From: JAOUEA01 sp963821935
GTDB lineage: Bacteria > Actinomycetota > UBA4738 > HRBIN12
Reading direction: 5' to 3'
Assembly (NCBI GenBank): GCA_963821935.1
Contig: CAWGFM010000002.1
Location: forward strand, 1 to 64,000
DNA: 64,000 nt
Shown here: positions 18,297 to 26,548 of the stretch, one piece after another
How the letters are laid out: every line of letters starts with the position of its first letter
Numbering within the stretch: the first letter of the stretch is position 1
The notes under the pieces: model-generated
Told to the model about the DNA's origin: nothing
Seen by the model: the letters and a program-made list of their open reading frames with translations, nothing else
Databases searched by the model: none
Translations under genes and position numbers: made by a program

Positions 18297-18334
18297 CTCG
18301 CCCTTACAAGGCGAAGGTCGTGGTTCGGCCCACC
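18297..18334 (+). repeat. Repeat copy C: tRNA-Val-like anticodon arm
   Basis: TCTCGCCCTTACAAGGCGAAGGTCGTGGTTCGGCCCACCA: the anticodon arm is intact with anticodon TAC, but the T arm and acceptor are collapsed by a deletion. It sits exactly between the truncated GMC gene and the sequence leading to Mth938-like copy 2. Confidence 0.6.
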
Positions 18335-18420
18335 AGAGCCATGGCAAGAGCGTAGGTCAGCGATCGATGACGATGCTACGGCGAACCGCGCGTGGTCAAG
18401 GACGCTTCGACCTTCGTGGA

Positions 18421-18837
18421 TCAACAGGTTGAGTGGAACAGCCCGCCGACCCTCAGCCCTCGGCGCGCCAGCTCGTTGTAGCTGTCGATGGCGGCCTGGG
18501 TCTCCTCCTGGCGCACGTCGACCCCATGTCTGTAAGCGGAGTTCGCGGCCGCGGCTGAGGACGACGATCTCGATCCCGTACTCCAGCAGCTCCGCAACGT
18601 CTGCCGGCTGGATCCCCGGATAGTGCTCCGTGCCGGGTTCCCGCCAGTCCCATGGCCGCCGCCGCCGGGCCACAGCTTGAAGTCCTTCCCTTCGTCGAGC
18701 CCTCGGCCACCATGTGGCCCCCACGAGCTGTCCAGGATGATCGGCGACGCCGGCCGGTCCACGGATGAACTATGCGCCACGGAGCGGGTCAGCCCAAGGG
18801 GATGGACTACCCTCGGTTCGATGACGGGGTTGGACAC
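18421..18837 (-). pseudogene. Mth938-like domain protein, copy 2, decayed
   Basis: This is a duplicate of copies 1 and 3 with several lesions: a compensated deletion and insertion around SSWG, a one-base loss in the GGG run before the tryptophan-rich loop, and a deletion of about 30 nt removing the STLEELA segment. SPIILDSSWG, KDFKLWPGG and GLFHST are still readable, but in different frames. The 3' flank (GCGATCGATGACGATGCT) matches the flank of copy 3, so the copied unit included the tRNA-like fragment. Confidence 0.8.
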
Positions 18838-18882
18838 CGCACGAGCCGATCGCTCGCGATCCGGTCGTAGGGGCGCCTGCCG

Positions 18883-21510
18883 ATGCCTAAGCTTCCGACC
18901 GGGACGGTCACGTTCCTATTCACTGACATCGAGGGGTCGACGCGACTGCTGGAGGAGCTCGGCGAGGGGTTCCGGGCGCTCCAGGACGCGCACTCCACGA
19001 TCCTTCGGGACGCGGTATCGCAGCACGGGGGAGTGGAGATCCGCACCGAAGGGGACTCATTCTTCGTCGTCTTCGAGACACCCGGAGCGGCGGTTCGCGC
19101 GGTGGCGGACGCGCAACGAGGGCTCGACCGGCACAGCTGGCCCCCAGGACATGCCCTGCGAGTTCGAATGGGGATGCACACCGGCAACGCGGTCCTCGGG
19201 GGCGATGACTATCTCGGGCTCGATGTGAACCGGGCCGCTCGGATCGCTGCAGTGGGATGGGGAGGACAGGTTGTCATCTCGGACGCGTTGCGAGGTCTAG
19301 TCGAGCACGACGTGCCCGAAGGGGTGGCCATCCGCAGCCTGGGCGTGCACCGGTTGAAGGATCTGACCCACCCCGAGCACCTGTTCGACCTGGTGATCGA
19401 GGGCCTCCCCTCCGAGTTCCCGCCGGTGCGGAGCCTCGAGGTTCCCATCAGCCTACCGACCCCGCTCACCTCGTTCGTGGGCCGGGAAGACGAGATCGCC
19501 CGGGCGATGACGCTCCTCGCCGAGAGCCGGCTCATCACGCTGACCGGCTCGGGAGGCACGGGCAAGACGCGGCTCGGCGTCCAGGTCGCCGCAGCTGCCG
19601 CGGCCGAATTCCCCGACGGTGTCTTCTTCGTGGACCTGTCGCCCGTGTCGGATCCCGTTCTGGTGATCCCGGCAATCGCGGCCTCGCTCGGGTTGCGGGA
19701 GGAAGGGTGGGAGCGACCGGTGGACGAGGTCCTCGAGAATCACCTGCGGGAACGACAGATGCTGCTCGTCCTCGACAACTTCGAGCAGGTGCTCGATGCC
19801 GCGGGAGAGGTTCCACGTCTGTTGGCGGTCTCCCCGCGATCGAAGATCGTCGTGACGAGCAGGAGGCCGCTGCATGTGCGGGGGGAGCAGTCGGTGCCGG
19901 TGGCGCCGCTGCCAGTACCTGACACCGGCCGGCCGCTGCACCTCAACGACGTGGGCAGCAGCGCGGCCGTAACGCTTTTCGCCGATCGTGCGGCCGCCGT
20001 CGACCCTGACTTCGCTCTCACCGAGGAGAACGCCCACCAGGTCGTCGAGATTTGTGCTCGTCTGGACGGGCTCCCATTGGCGATCGAGCTCGCTGCCTCG
20101 CGGGTGGCGCTCCTCGGGCCCGAGGCGTTGCTGCGGGGGATGGAGCGGCGTCTGCCGCTGTTGACCAGCGGCCTGCGCGACCTTCCGGCTCGCCAGCGCA
20201 CCCTGCGGGGGGTCGTCGACTGGAGTTACGAGCTGGTGGCGGAGGCCGATCGCGTCCTGTTCCGTCGGCTCTCCACGCTGGCCGGCGGCTGGACGCTGGC
20301 GTCGGCTACGGCCGTGTGCGATCCGGAGGGCCATGCGGGCATCGACGTCCTCGAAGGCATCGCCTCCCTCGTCGATGCCAGTCTGGTTCGCCGCATCACG
20401 GCATCGGGGGACCCGCGGTTCGACATGCTGCAGACCGTGCGGGAGTTCGCACTCGAGCGCCTCGAAGCCGAGGACGATCGGACTGCGATCGAGCGACGGC
20501 ACGCGTGTTGGTTCCTCGGGCTGGCCGAGGAGGCGGAGCGCCACTTCCGCGGGCCCGGGCTGGAACGATGGATACGCTCCCTGGAGGTCGAGCACGACAA
20601 CCTCCGGGCTGCGCTCCGGTGGACGCTCGAGGAGGACGAGGCCGAAATCGGCCTCCGCCTGGCGGCGTCGCTGTGGCGCCTGTGGCACCTCGGGGGGTAC
20701 CTGTCTGAGGGGCGGCACTGGACGAGCGCGGTCCTCGCGCTTCCTTCGGCCCCGGAGCGAACCCTCGCGAGGGCACGAGCCCTCACCGCGCTCGGGGGCC
20801 TCGCCTACTGGCAGAACGACGTCCCTGCGGTTCGAAGCGCTTATGAGGAGGCGCTCTCGATCGCTCGCGGGCTGGGCGACCGTCCGATGATCGCCGACGC
20901 GACGTACAACTTCGCCTTCTCGCCGGGCCTCGAAGGCGACCGGGAGAGCGCCCGCATTCTGTTCATACAGAGCATGGAGATGTTCGAGCGACTCGGCGAT
21001 CCGCGGGGAGAAGCCGACTCGATGTGGGCCCTATCCCTCATCGCCCGGCTGGAGGGCGATCTTCCAGTTGCGCTCAGCTATGCGGAGGGAAGCGTCCGCA
21101 GGCACCGGGCGCTCGGCGATGGTTTCGGGCTCGTCGACTCGCTGCACGAGCTGGGACGGGCGGCATTCGAGATGGGCGATCTCGAGACCGCGCGGGCGAG
21201 CTTCGTCAAGTCACTGGAGATCCTGGGACCGCTCGGCTACCGCACTGGTATCGCCATCGTGCTGGATAATCTCGCGGCGCAGGAGCTCAGCGGCGGCCGC
21301 CCCGTTCGGGCGCTGCGGCTTCGAGGTGCGTCGGAGGGTCTCAAGGAGTCTTCGGGCGGTCGGCCCCCGGCCGAGTTCGTCGATCTGCCCGACCCTCGCG
21401 GCACGCTTCGCGGAACGATGAGCGAGCAGCAGATCGTCGAGGAATGGGAGCGGGGGAAGGCGATGAGCCTGGACGAGGTGCTCTTCTACGCCGGTTTGGA
21501 GGAGCCGTAG
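18883..21510 (+). CDS. Nucleotide cyclase - NB-ARC ATPase - TPR protein
   Basis: An 875-residue cytosolic protein. Residues 5-170 form a class III cyclase domain (TFLFTDIEGSTRL, EGDSFF, MGMHTG, VNRAARIA) with both metal aspartates and the Asn/Arg pair. Residues about 195-480 are an NB-ARC/AfsR-type STAND ATPase with P-loop GSGGTGKTR, Walker B LLVLDNFEQ, sensor VVTSRRPL and GLPLAIELAA. Residues about 560-860 are TPR repeats. The architecture is common in actinobacteria and mycobacteria and is thought to couple ligand sensing by the C-terminus to cyclase output. The ATG at 18883 has only a weak GGGG upstream. Its promoter region overlaps that of the decayed Mth938-like copy. Confidence 0.9.
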   Translation: MPKLPTGTVTFLFTDIEGSTRLLEELGEGFRALQDAHSTILRDAVSQHGGVEIRTEGDSFFVVFETPGAAVRAVADAQRGLDRHSWPPGHALRVRMGMHTGNAVLGGDDYLGLDVNRAARIAAVGWGGQVVISDALRGLVEHDVPEGVAIRSLGVHRLKDLTHPEHLFDLVIEGLPSEFPPVRSLEVPISLPTPLTSFVGREDEIARAMTLLAESRLITLTGSGGTGKTRLGVQVAAAAAAEFPDGVFFVDLSPVSDPVLVIPAIAASLGLREEGWERPVDEVLENHLRERQMLLVLDNFEQVLDAAGEVPRLLAVSPRSKIVVTSRRPLHVRGEQSVPVAPLPVPDTGRPLHLNDVGSSAAVTLFADRAAAVDPDFALTEENAHQVVEICARLDGLPLAIELAASRVALLGPEALLRGMERRLPLLTSGLRDLPARQRTLRGVVDWSYELVAEADRVLFRRLSTLAGGWTLASATAVCDPEGHAGIDVLEGIASLVDASLVRRITASGDPRFDMLQTVREFALERLEAEDDRTAIERRHACWFLGLAEEAERHFRGPGLERWIRSLEVEHDNLRAALRWTLEEDEAEIGLRLAASLWRLWHLGGYLSEGRHWTSAVLALPSAPERTLARARALTALGGLAYWQNDVPAVRSAYEEALSIARGLGDRPMIADATYNFAFSPGLEGDRESARILFIQSMEMFERLGDPRGEADSMWALSLIARLEGDLPVALSYAEGSVRRHRALGDGFGLVDSLHELGRAAFEMGDLETARASFVKSLEILGPLGYRTGIAIVLDNLAAQELSGGRPVRALRLRGASEGLKESSGGRPPAEFVDLPDPRGTLRGTMSEQQIVEEWERGKAMSLDEVLFYAGLEEP

Positions 21511-21825
21511 CTCACGTGCCGCGGGGAAGGCTACGAGGGAGGCCGCGAGACAATGAGATTCCTTGGGGAGGATGAGGCAGTACACATTGCTCCATGCACA
21601 CGTCGCCCACGCTCGAAGCTCGCCTTCCTACCTCTGCGACCGATCCCGCCCTTCGTGCATAACACCGCATGACGAGCCGAAGCCACTCCAAGGTACTCAG
21701 CGGTACTCAGAGGTAGAGCGATCCCGCAGCTCAACGCCCTGACCTCCATGTCCTTCTCGCCCTTACAAGGCGAAGGTCGGGGGTTCGAGACCCTCAGCGC
21801 CCACCGGGAGATAAGGTTATGCAGG
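21511..21825. other. Intergenic gap with repeat copy D
   Basis: This 315-nt gap lies between the convergent STAND-cyclase and MerR-like cyclase genes. It contains repeat copy D from about 21657 and nothing else recognisable; the first 140 nt show no gene. Confidence 0.5.
21657..21805 (+). repeat. Repeat copy D: long tRNA-Val-like element
   Basis: In order: box GCATAACACCGCATGAC, GAGCCGAAGCCACTCCAA, a doubled GGTACTCAG (D-arm start), AGGTAGAGCG, the insert GATCCCGCAGCTCAACGCCC plus about 18 nt, an anticodon arm CTCGCC-CTTACAA-GGCGAAG, T arm GGGGGTTCGAGACCCTC, and AGCGCCCACC. The 3' half is a perfect tRNA-Val(TAC) half. The 5' acceptor strand (GGGCGCT expected) is missing, so it is not a working tRNA. 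It is the best-preserved plus-strand copy. Confidence 0.7.
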
Positions 21826-23055
21826 TCATACCCTTGAAAGTCTCGCCGCGAACAGCTGAACCGGGGCCACGCCTTTCAGCTCCACCGGGCCAATCTGCGT
21901 AAAGGACACTGGGATCGATCCCGCAGCGTCGACGACCGCCTCGCTGACCACCACTGCGCCAGCCCCTGCGTAGTCTGCGATTCGGGATGCGAGGTTCACG
22001 GTTCGGCCGTAATAGTCACCCTCCTGGAACAGGACCGGGCCCGCGTGGAGCCCGACGTGCACCGGTGGCAGCCCGGCCCGCACGAGGCTCTCGCTGATCT
22101 CGAGTGCAGCAACTACCCCCGAGCCGGGCTCCGGGTAGTAGAGCATCACCCCGTCGCCCAACCACTTCGTCGGCTTTCCGCCGAACCGCGTCGACACTCG
22201 CCGGACGATTCCGCCGACGGTCTCGGCGAGCTCCGCCCCGGCCTCGTCACCGCGATCCTCGGTCAGCTGCGTATAGCCGGTGATGTCCAGGAAGCAAATC
22301 GCGGGTTGCTCTTGCAGCCGGCTGTGGACACCCGCGTCCGCGAGTACAGCCTCGACGCCGTCCAGGACGTTCTTCGTCCAGGCGTGTTCCTGGTGGCCGT
22401 GGTACAGGCCCAGAAGGGCGGCGTCCATTAACGGGGCGATCCTCTGCGCTGCGCCTTCCTCCGCCGCGCGGAACATCTCATTCGTGGTCATCCCGCCGTC
22501 TAGGAGCGGCTGCTCGACTTCCGTGTGCCACCAGTCGCCCTCGGTCTCGGCGATGCGCCGCACGCAATCGCCGTAAACGCGCAGCCAACGCTCGATCGCG
22601 TGCGGCCGAACCCCCTCGGCGACCTGAGCCCGCATCAAGCGGATGGCCGGCAGCTCGTGCTCACGGACGCGATCGCCCGGAGCCGGCTCGCTTGACCCCA
22701 TCGCCTCGCGGAGCATCACCAGGAGCTCCAAGGGGATATTCGTCTCCTCGGCGAGCGCCCCGAACGTGTCCTCGGTGTTCGTGGACAACCGCTCGTACAA
22801 GGGGAGGTCATAGAAGTCGAGCGATAACTCGTCGCGGCTCATCACGTCGGCGATGCCCTCGAGGGGAACGCCTGCCCGGTCGAGCGTCCGCAGCAGGCGA
22901 ATCCGCCGCACGTCGCCGGTGGAGAACGTCCCGTCTTCGTCGGGTGGCACGATCCCGAGCTCGACGAGTCGCGAGACAAACGCCGATGGAACGTCCGCGG
23001 CCTTGGCAGCGGCCTGCGGTTCGTACCGGAACGTCGATGCCTCTGGGTTTGCCAT
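21826..23055 (-). CDS. Class III nucleotide cyclase with MerR-like N-terminal region
   Basis: A 409-residue protein from the ATG at 23055. The N-terminus (about residues 8-75) looks like a degenerate MerR winged helix (AAKAADVPSAFVSRLVELGI; GTFSTGDVRRIRLLRTLD). A helical linker leads to the cyclase domain (about 235-405): FLDITGYT, TKWLGDGV with the base-binding Lys and metal Asp, GLHAGP and VNLASRI. All key class III residues are present, so this is the cyclase most likely to be active; Lys favours adenylate specificity. Such MerR-like cyclases occur in mycobacteria and related groups. It is co-directional with the upstream hydrolase gene. Confidence 0.85.
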   Translation of the reverse strand: MANPEASTFRYEPQAAAKAADVPSAFVSRLVELGIVPPDEDGTFSTGDVRRIRLLRTLDRAGVPLEGIADVMSRDELSLDFYDLPLYERLSTNTEDTFGALAEETNIPLELLVMLREAMGSSEPAPGDRVREHELPAIRLMRAQVAEGVRPHAIERWLRVYGDCVRRIAETEGDWWHTEVEQPLLDGGMTTNEMFRAAEEGAAQRIAPLMDAALLGLYHGHQEHAWTKNVLDGVEAVLADAGVHSRLQEQPAICFLDITGYTQLTEDRGDEAGAELAETVGGIVRRVSTRFGGKPTKWLGDGVMLYYPEPGSGVVAALEISESLVRAGLPPVHVGLHAGPVLFQEGDYYGRTVNLASRIADYAGAGAVVVSEAVVDAAGSIPVSFTQIGPVELKGVAPVQLFAARLSRV

Positions 23056-23284
23056 TGCCGTCACGATAACGACGTGGCGGCCTGCGTGAGCGAATTCGGC
23101 TCCGTGAACAAGGGCACCGGGTACGTGTTCACGCACCGGCATCGCGTCATCCGTCCGGCGCTCGCGATGGATGTCGCTAGCTTCCGTCTGCCCAGTTCCG
23201 GGCGATCCGGGTGAGGAGCCTCCGAGCATCGAATGCAACGAGGATGCCGAGCCTCGGCCACCCAGGTTCGCAGTGACGGCCTCG

Positions 23285-24130
23285 CTACTTGTCGTGAGCG
23301 GCCGCGTGATCCCGAACCGTCAAGCCGGCATGCCGCTCGGCCCAGTCGATCGCGAAGTCGGCGACCTCCTCCCATCCCGGTGCACCCGGGAAGTGAGGAC
23401 GCCCCTCGAACTCCTGGTACTCCGTGATCGAGACAGAGTCGTCGTACTTCCGCTCGTTGTGCATCGTCGCCTTCGGCGGCACCACGTGGTCCTCGCCGAA
23501 CCCGACGAACAGCAACGGGATGCGCCCCTCCTTCGCGAAGTCGACCTCGGTCGGCGGGTTCCGGTGAATGTTCGCGAGCGCGATGTCGGCGAGCACTCCC
23601 GTTGCCGCAGGAATGCAGTACCGCTCCCAGATCGGCTTCGACTCCGCTTCACTCATCGTATTCGCGAAGGCGTAGTGGAACTCCTTCTCGGTCATGGGGA
23701 CGGGCTTTCCACGCTTGAACGGGTTCAGGGCAGGGGCCGCAGCCCTCAGGGTGGAGAACGGGAGGTCCCGAACGCCCTTCACGGTCGCGGCCGAAATGCC
23801 TATGCCGACGCAACCCAAACCGCGGTTCAACAGCACCTGGGTCATCGCACCGCCCAACGAGTGACCCATGATGATGGGGGAGCTCGGAAGGCCGTTGATG
23901 AACTCCTCGTAGGAGTCGATCACGGTCTCCGCTTCCAGGTCGTCCATGGGCGAGGGATCGGCGTTCAAAGCCTCGACCTCCACCTCGAACCCTGGCCATG
24001 GGGGTGTGTGCACCGTGTAGCCACGAGCCTCGTAGCGCTCCTTCCAGTGCTCCCAGCTCCGCGGCGTCATCCACAACCCATGGATCATCACGATCGTGTC
24101 TGGCTTGGTCGATACCGTGGCCTCTGCCAT
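23285..24130 (-). CDS. Alpha/beta hydrolase, paralogue 1
   Basis: A 281-residue protein. The ATG at 24130 has GGAAGGGGAGCCAG upstream. The fold markers are IVMIHGLWMTPRSWEHW (oxyanion region), the nucleophile elbow GHSLGG (about residue 99), a likely acid Asp in FGEDHVV (about 221), and His in GRPHFPG (about 250). No signal peptide, so it is cytosolic. The substrate is unknown. It is clearly paralogous to the gene at 25000-25860, and the two have the same leader just before the start (GGGAGCCAGATGGC), indicating a recent duplication with the HMA-like gene between them. Confidence 0.85.
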   Translation of the reverse strand: MAEATVSTKPDTIVMIHGLWMTPRSWEHWKERYEARGYTVHTPPWPGFEVEVEALNADPSPMDDLEAETVIDSYEEFINGLPSSPIIMGHSLGGAMTQVLLNRGLGCVGIGISAATVKGVRDLPFSTLRAAAPALNPFKRGKPVPMTEKEFHYAFANTMSEAESKPIWERYCIPAATGVLADIALANIHRNPPTEVDFAKEGRIPLLFVGFGEDHVVPPKATMHNERKYDDSVSITEYQEFEGRPHFPGAPGWEEVADFAIDWAERHAGLTVRDHAAAHDK

Positions 24131-24366
24131 CTGGCTCCCCTTCCGACTCGGTGCCGCCAGGCTAGACCCTCCTCGATGACCGGGCGAATCGAGCCCCACT
24201 GGCGTGCGGTTACTTGCGAGCCGCCCAGTCGGGAGCCCCGGAGCCACCCCACTCGTAGAGGTCGGGACGACCGCCACCACCCTCAGGAAATGCCGCAAGA
24301 CAGGTCAACATGAAGACGACCCCATCGGAAAAGGGCCACTTGTTGCCTCGCGTTGGACGAGCATTC

Positions 24367-24876
24367 TCACCCGTCAGCCGGCCCTTCGAAGAAGCGAGCC
24401 GGGATCAGCTCGACGATCTCGGCGTCGGTCACGAGACCGAACGCCCTGGCGGTTCGAATGTAGGCGTCGACCGAGCCCTTCGTGACACCAGCTGCGTAGG
24501 CTCCGCGTTCCGCAAGTTCGAGCTCGGCGCGCGAGGCGAGCGACCGGATCTGTTCGAGCAGCCAACTGCGCTGCTGGACGGCGTGCGTCGCCCGCACCTC
24601 CTGCCAGCTCGTGAGGTCGTACCCCTGATGGTGCAAGGATGCCTCGAGCTCCTCGTCCGAGACGACCACGGGATCGAGGCGGATGTCGAACGAACCCGTC
24701 GCGGTGTTGAGGGTCACGCCGACGACACCGGGCAGGTCCTCGAGCTCGGAGCGGGCCCCTTCGGCATCAGCGCCCTCCTGCGGCCGAACGATCAGGAGGC
24801 GCTCCACGCGGCCATGCCCAACCGGTTCGCGTAATGCATCTCGAACACTCTCGACCGGACTGATCTCATCCATCAT
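24367..24876 (-). CDS. HMA-fold-like small protein
   Basis: A 169-residue protein (ATG at 24876, another at 24873). The middle (about residues 25-90) has the beta-alpha-beta rhythm of heavy-metal-associated domains (RLLIVRPQEGADAE; VVGVTLNTATGSFDIRLDP; LEASLHHQGYDL), but the CxxC metal site is absent. The C-terminal part is helical and ends in EIVELIPARFFEG. Function unknown. It lies between two paralogous alpha/beta hydrolases on the same strand. Confidence 0.6.
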   Translation of the reverse strand: MMDEISPVESVRDALREPVGHGRVERLLIVRPQEGADAEGARSELEDLPGVVGVTLNTATGSFDIRLDPVVVSDEELEASLHHQGYDLTSWQEVRATHAVQQRSWLLEQIRSLASRAELELAERGAYAAGVTKGSVDAYIRTARAFGLVTDAEIVELIPARFFEGPADG

Positions 24877-24999
24877 TGCCTGGCCTCCGGCCGACTGAGG
24901 CCCGTCGGGAGCGGCGGACAGCATCGCCTCGCGTGCGCGCCTACGGCTGGCCTTCCCGAGAGGAAATCCTCAGATGCGCGACCTGCGGAGCGTCGATCC

Positions 25000-25860
25000 C
25001 TAGTTCGCCGAGTCACGATCGTCCGCTGCGGCGTGGCCGGCCACCCTCCTCCCCGCGTGCTCCAGCGCCCAATCGAGCGCGAAGTCGGCGACTTCCTCCC
25101 ATCCATCGATGGCGGGCAGCAGATGCGGACCATCGAACTCCACGATCTCCGTCACCGTCTTGGACTTGTAGTGCTTCGCATTCGAGTGCCCCACCTTCGG
25201 GGGGAAAAGATGATCCTGTTTCCCAGAGATGAACAGCAACGGTGGTCGCGCGTCGTTGTGATAGTCGACGTAGGTGTCGTCCTTCCCGGGATGGATGTTC
25301 GCGAGTGCGCTGCCCCAGAAGACTCTGCCTGAGGCTGGAATGTGGTAGCGCTCGTACAGCTCAAGTGACTGCTCGTCGCTGAATGTGTTCGCGAACACGT
25401 AGTTCCACTGTTTCGGCGTGAAGCCGACCGCTCGATGCCGGTTCGCGGGATTCTTCAGGATGGGGAACCCGGACTTGATCTCGGAAAGCGGGACGACCTT
25501 CACGCCCTCGGTCGGCGCGGAGTTGATCGCTACCCCCACCGCACCGAAGCCGTGATCGAGCAGGATCTGGGTGAACACGCCACCGGCCGAGTGCCCCATG
25601 ATGATCGGCGGACGATCCATCTTCCCGATCATGTTCTCGAGCATGTCGATGATCTCCGGCACCTGGAGCTGCTCGATCGGCGTTGGGTCAGCGCGGAGCG
25701 CCTCCACCTCGGCCTCGAACCCCGGGTACGCAGGTGTGAGGACCGCGAAGCCCTTCGCCTCGTAATGCTCCTTCCAGTGCTCCCAACTCCTCGGCGTCAC
25801 CCAGAAACCGTGGATCAGCACAATCGTGTCGGGCTTGGTCGATTCGGTGGACTCCGCCAT
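25000..25860 (-). CDS. Alpha/beta hydrolase, paralogue 2
   Basis: A 286-residue paralogue of the gene at 23285-24130. It has TIVLIHGFWVTPRSWEHWK, the nucleophile GHSAGG (about residue 98), an acid Asp in GKQDHLFPP (about 222) and His in DGPHLLPA (about 251). The ribosome site AAAGGGGAGCCAG is shared with paralogue 1. Its tail is longer (AAADDRDSAN). The reaction is unknown; general carboxylesterase or lactonase-like activity is possible. An in-frame extension upstream of 25860 is not protein-like. Confidence 0.85.
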   Translation of the reverse strand: MAESTESTKPDTIVLIHGFWVTPRSWEHWKEHYEAKGFAVLTPAYPGFEAEVEALRADPTPIEQLQVPEIIDMLENMIGKMDRPPIIMGHSAGGVFTQILLDHGFGAVGVAINSAPTEGVKVVPLSEIKSGFPILKNPANRHRAVGFTPKQWNYVFANTFSDEQSLELYERYHIPASGRVFWGSALANIHPGKDDTYVDYHNDARPPLLFISGKQDHLFPPKVGHSNAKHYKSKTVTEIVEFDGPHLLPAIDGWEEVADFALDWALEHAGRRVAGHAAADDRDSAN

Positions 25861-25990
25861 CTGGCTCCCCTTTCAACACCGTGTGTTCCGCCGAGCCTAG
25901 ACCCTGCCGGGGGATCGGGCGAATCGATGCCTCGCATGCGGTCGTCTCCTGGCTCACGATCAGGGCGCGTTGTGTTCGGAGGGTTTCCGC

Positions 25991-26146
25991 GCACAACGCC
26001 GCATACCTCTTGACCTGCACTCATGTGACAAATCCGCGCCGTCTTGAGGCGAAGGGTAAGCTGGATTGCTCCGGCACTGACTCCGCGTTGTGAGCATCCG
26101 TCCGGTAGCCTCCGAGACCATTTCGGTACTCAGCACCGGGTAGGAA
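25991..26146 (+). repeat. Repeat copy G: degenerate 5' half
   Basis: GCACAACGCCGCATACC resembles the GCATAACACCGCATGAC box of copy D. About 120 nt later CGGTACTCAGCACCGGGTAG resembles the D-arm segment CGGTACTCAGAGGTAG. No anticodon or T arm follows; the DUF202 scrap comes instead. Confidence 0.35.
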
Positions 26147-26211
26147 TCGGATGGCTAGACCGGAACGAACTCCTTCGCCGAACTGGCAGTTACCGCGACG
26201 AATTCTCGGTG

Positions 26212-26292
26212 AGCGGGCTCATCACAACCGCGCTCCTGCTCGGAACGAACCCCGGACAAGTTCCGTGATCGACCGGGAGGACTGACCGCCGC
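26212..26292 (+). pseudogene. 3' fragment of the DUF202 gene
   Basis: The segment encoding GLITTALLLGTNPGQVP-stop, plus about 25 nt of 3' flank, is a near copy of the end of the DUF202 gene at 12380-12460. No start or N-terminal helix is present. Together with the GMC, YggT and Mth938 scraps it shows short-segment copying across this region. Confidence 0.75.
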
Positions 26293-26548
26293 CGACGTCC
26301 TGCCCGGTGGGGCTCTACTTCGCCGGGCTGCAGGGCGACGAGGACCCCCAGTCTCCCGCTGGTCTATTCGGCGATAGCTCGGGGCATCCCGAACTCAGGG
26401 GTGCTCAGACATACGGCTTTGAAGTGATCCTGTCAGCGCTGCATGGGTCGACGACACGCCTCGTTGATGGGTTCGCTCGCGAGCGCGACGGAGAAGCCCT
26501 TCGAGGGGGCCTCATGAGCCCTGCAAGGCGGACACGTTTGCCGCCGGT

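Larger units (their letters stand above)
25861..26548. other. Gap with degenerate repeat copy G and a DUF202 scrap
   Basis: This 688-nt region has no supported gene. It contains degenerate repeat copy G (25991-26146) and the 3' scrap of the DUF202 gene (26212-26292). From about 26306 an open frame begins VGLYFAGLQGDEDPQSP and looks partly protein-like, perhaps another gene remnant, but no family or ribosome site is apparent. Confidence 0.45.
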
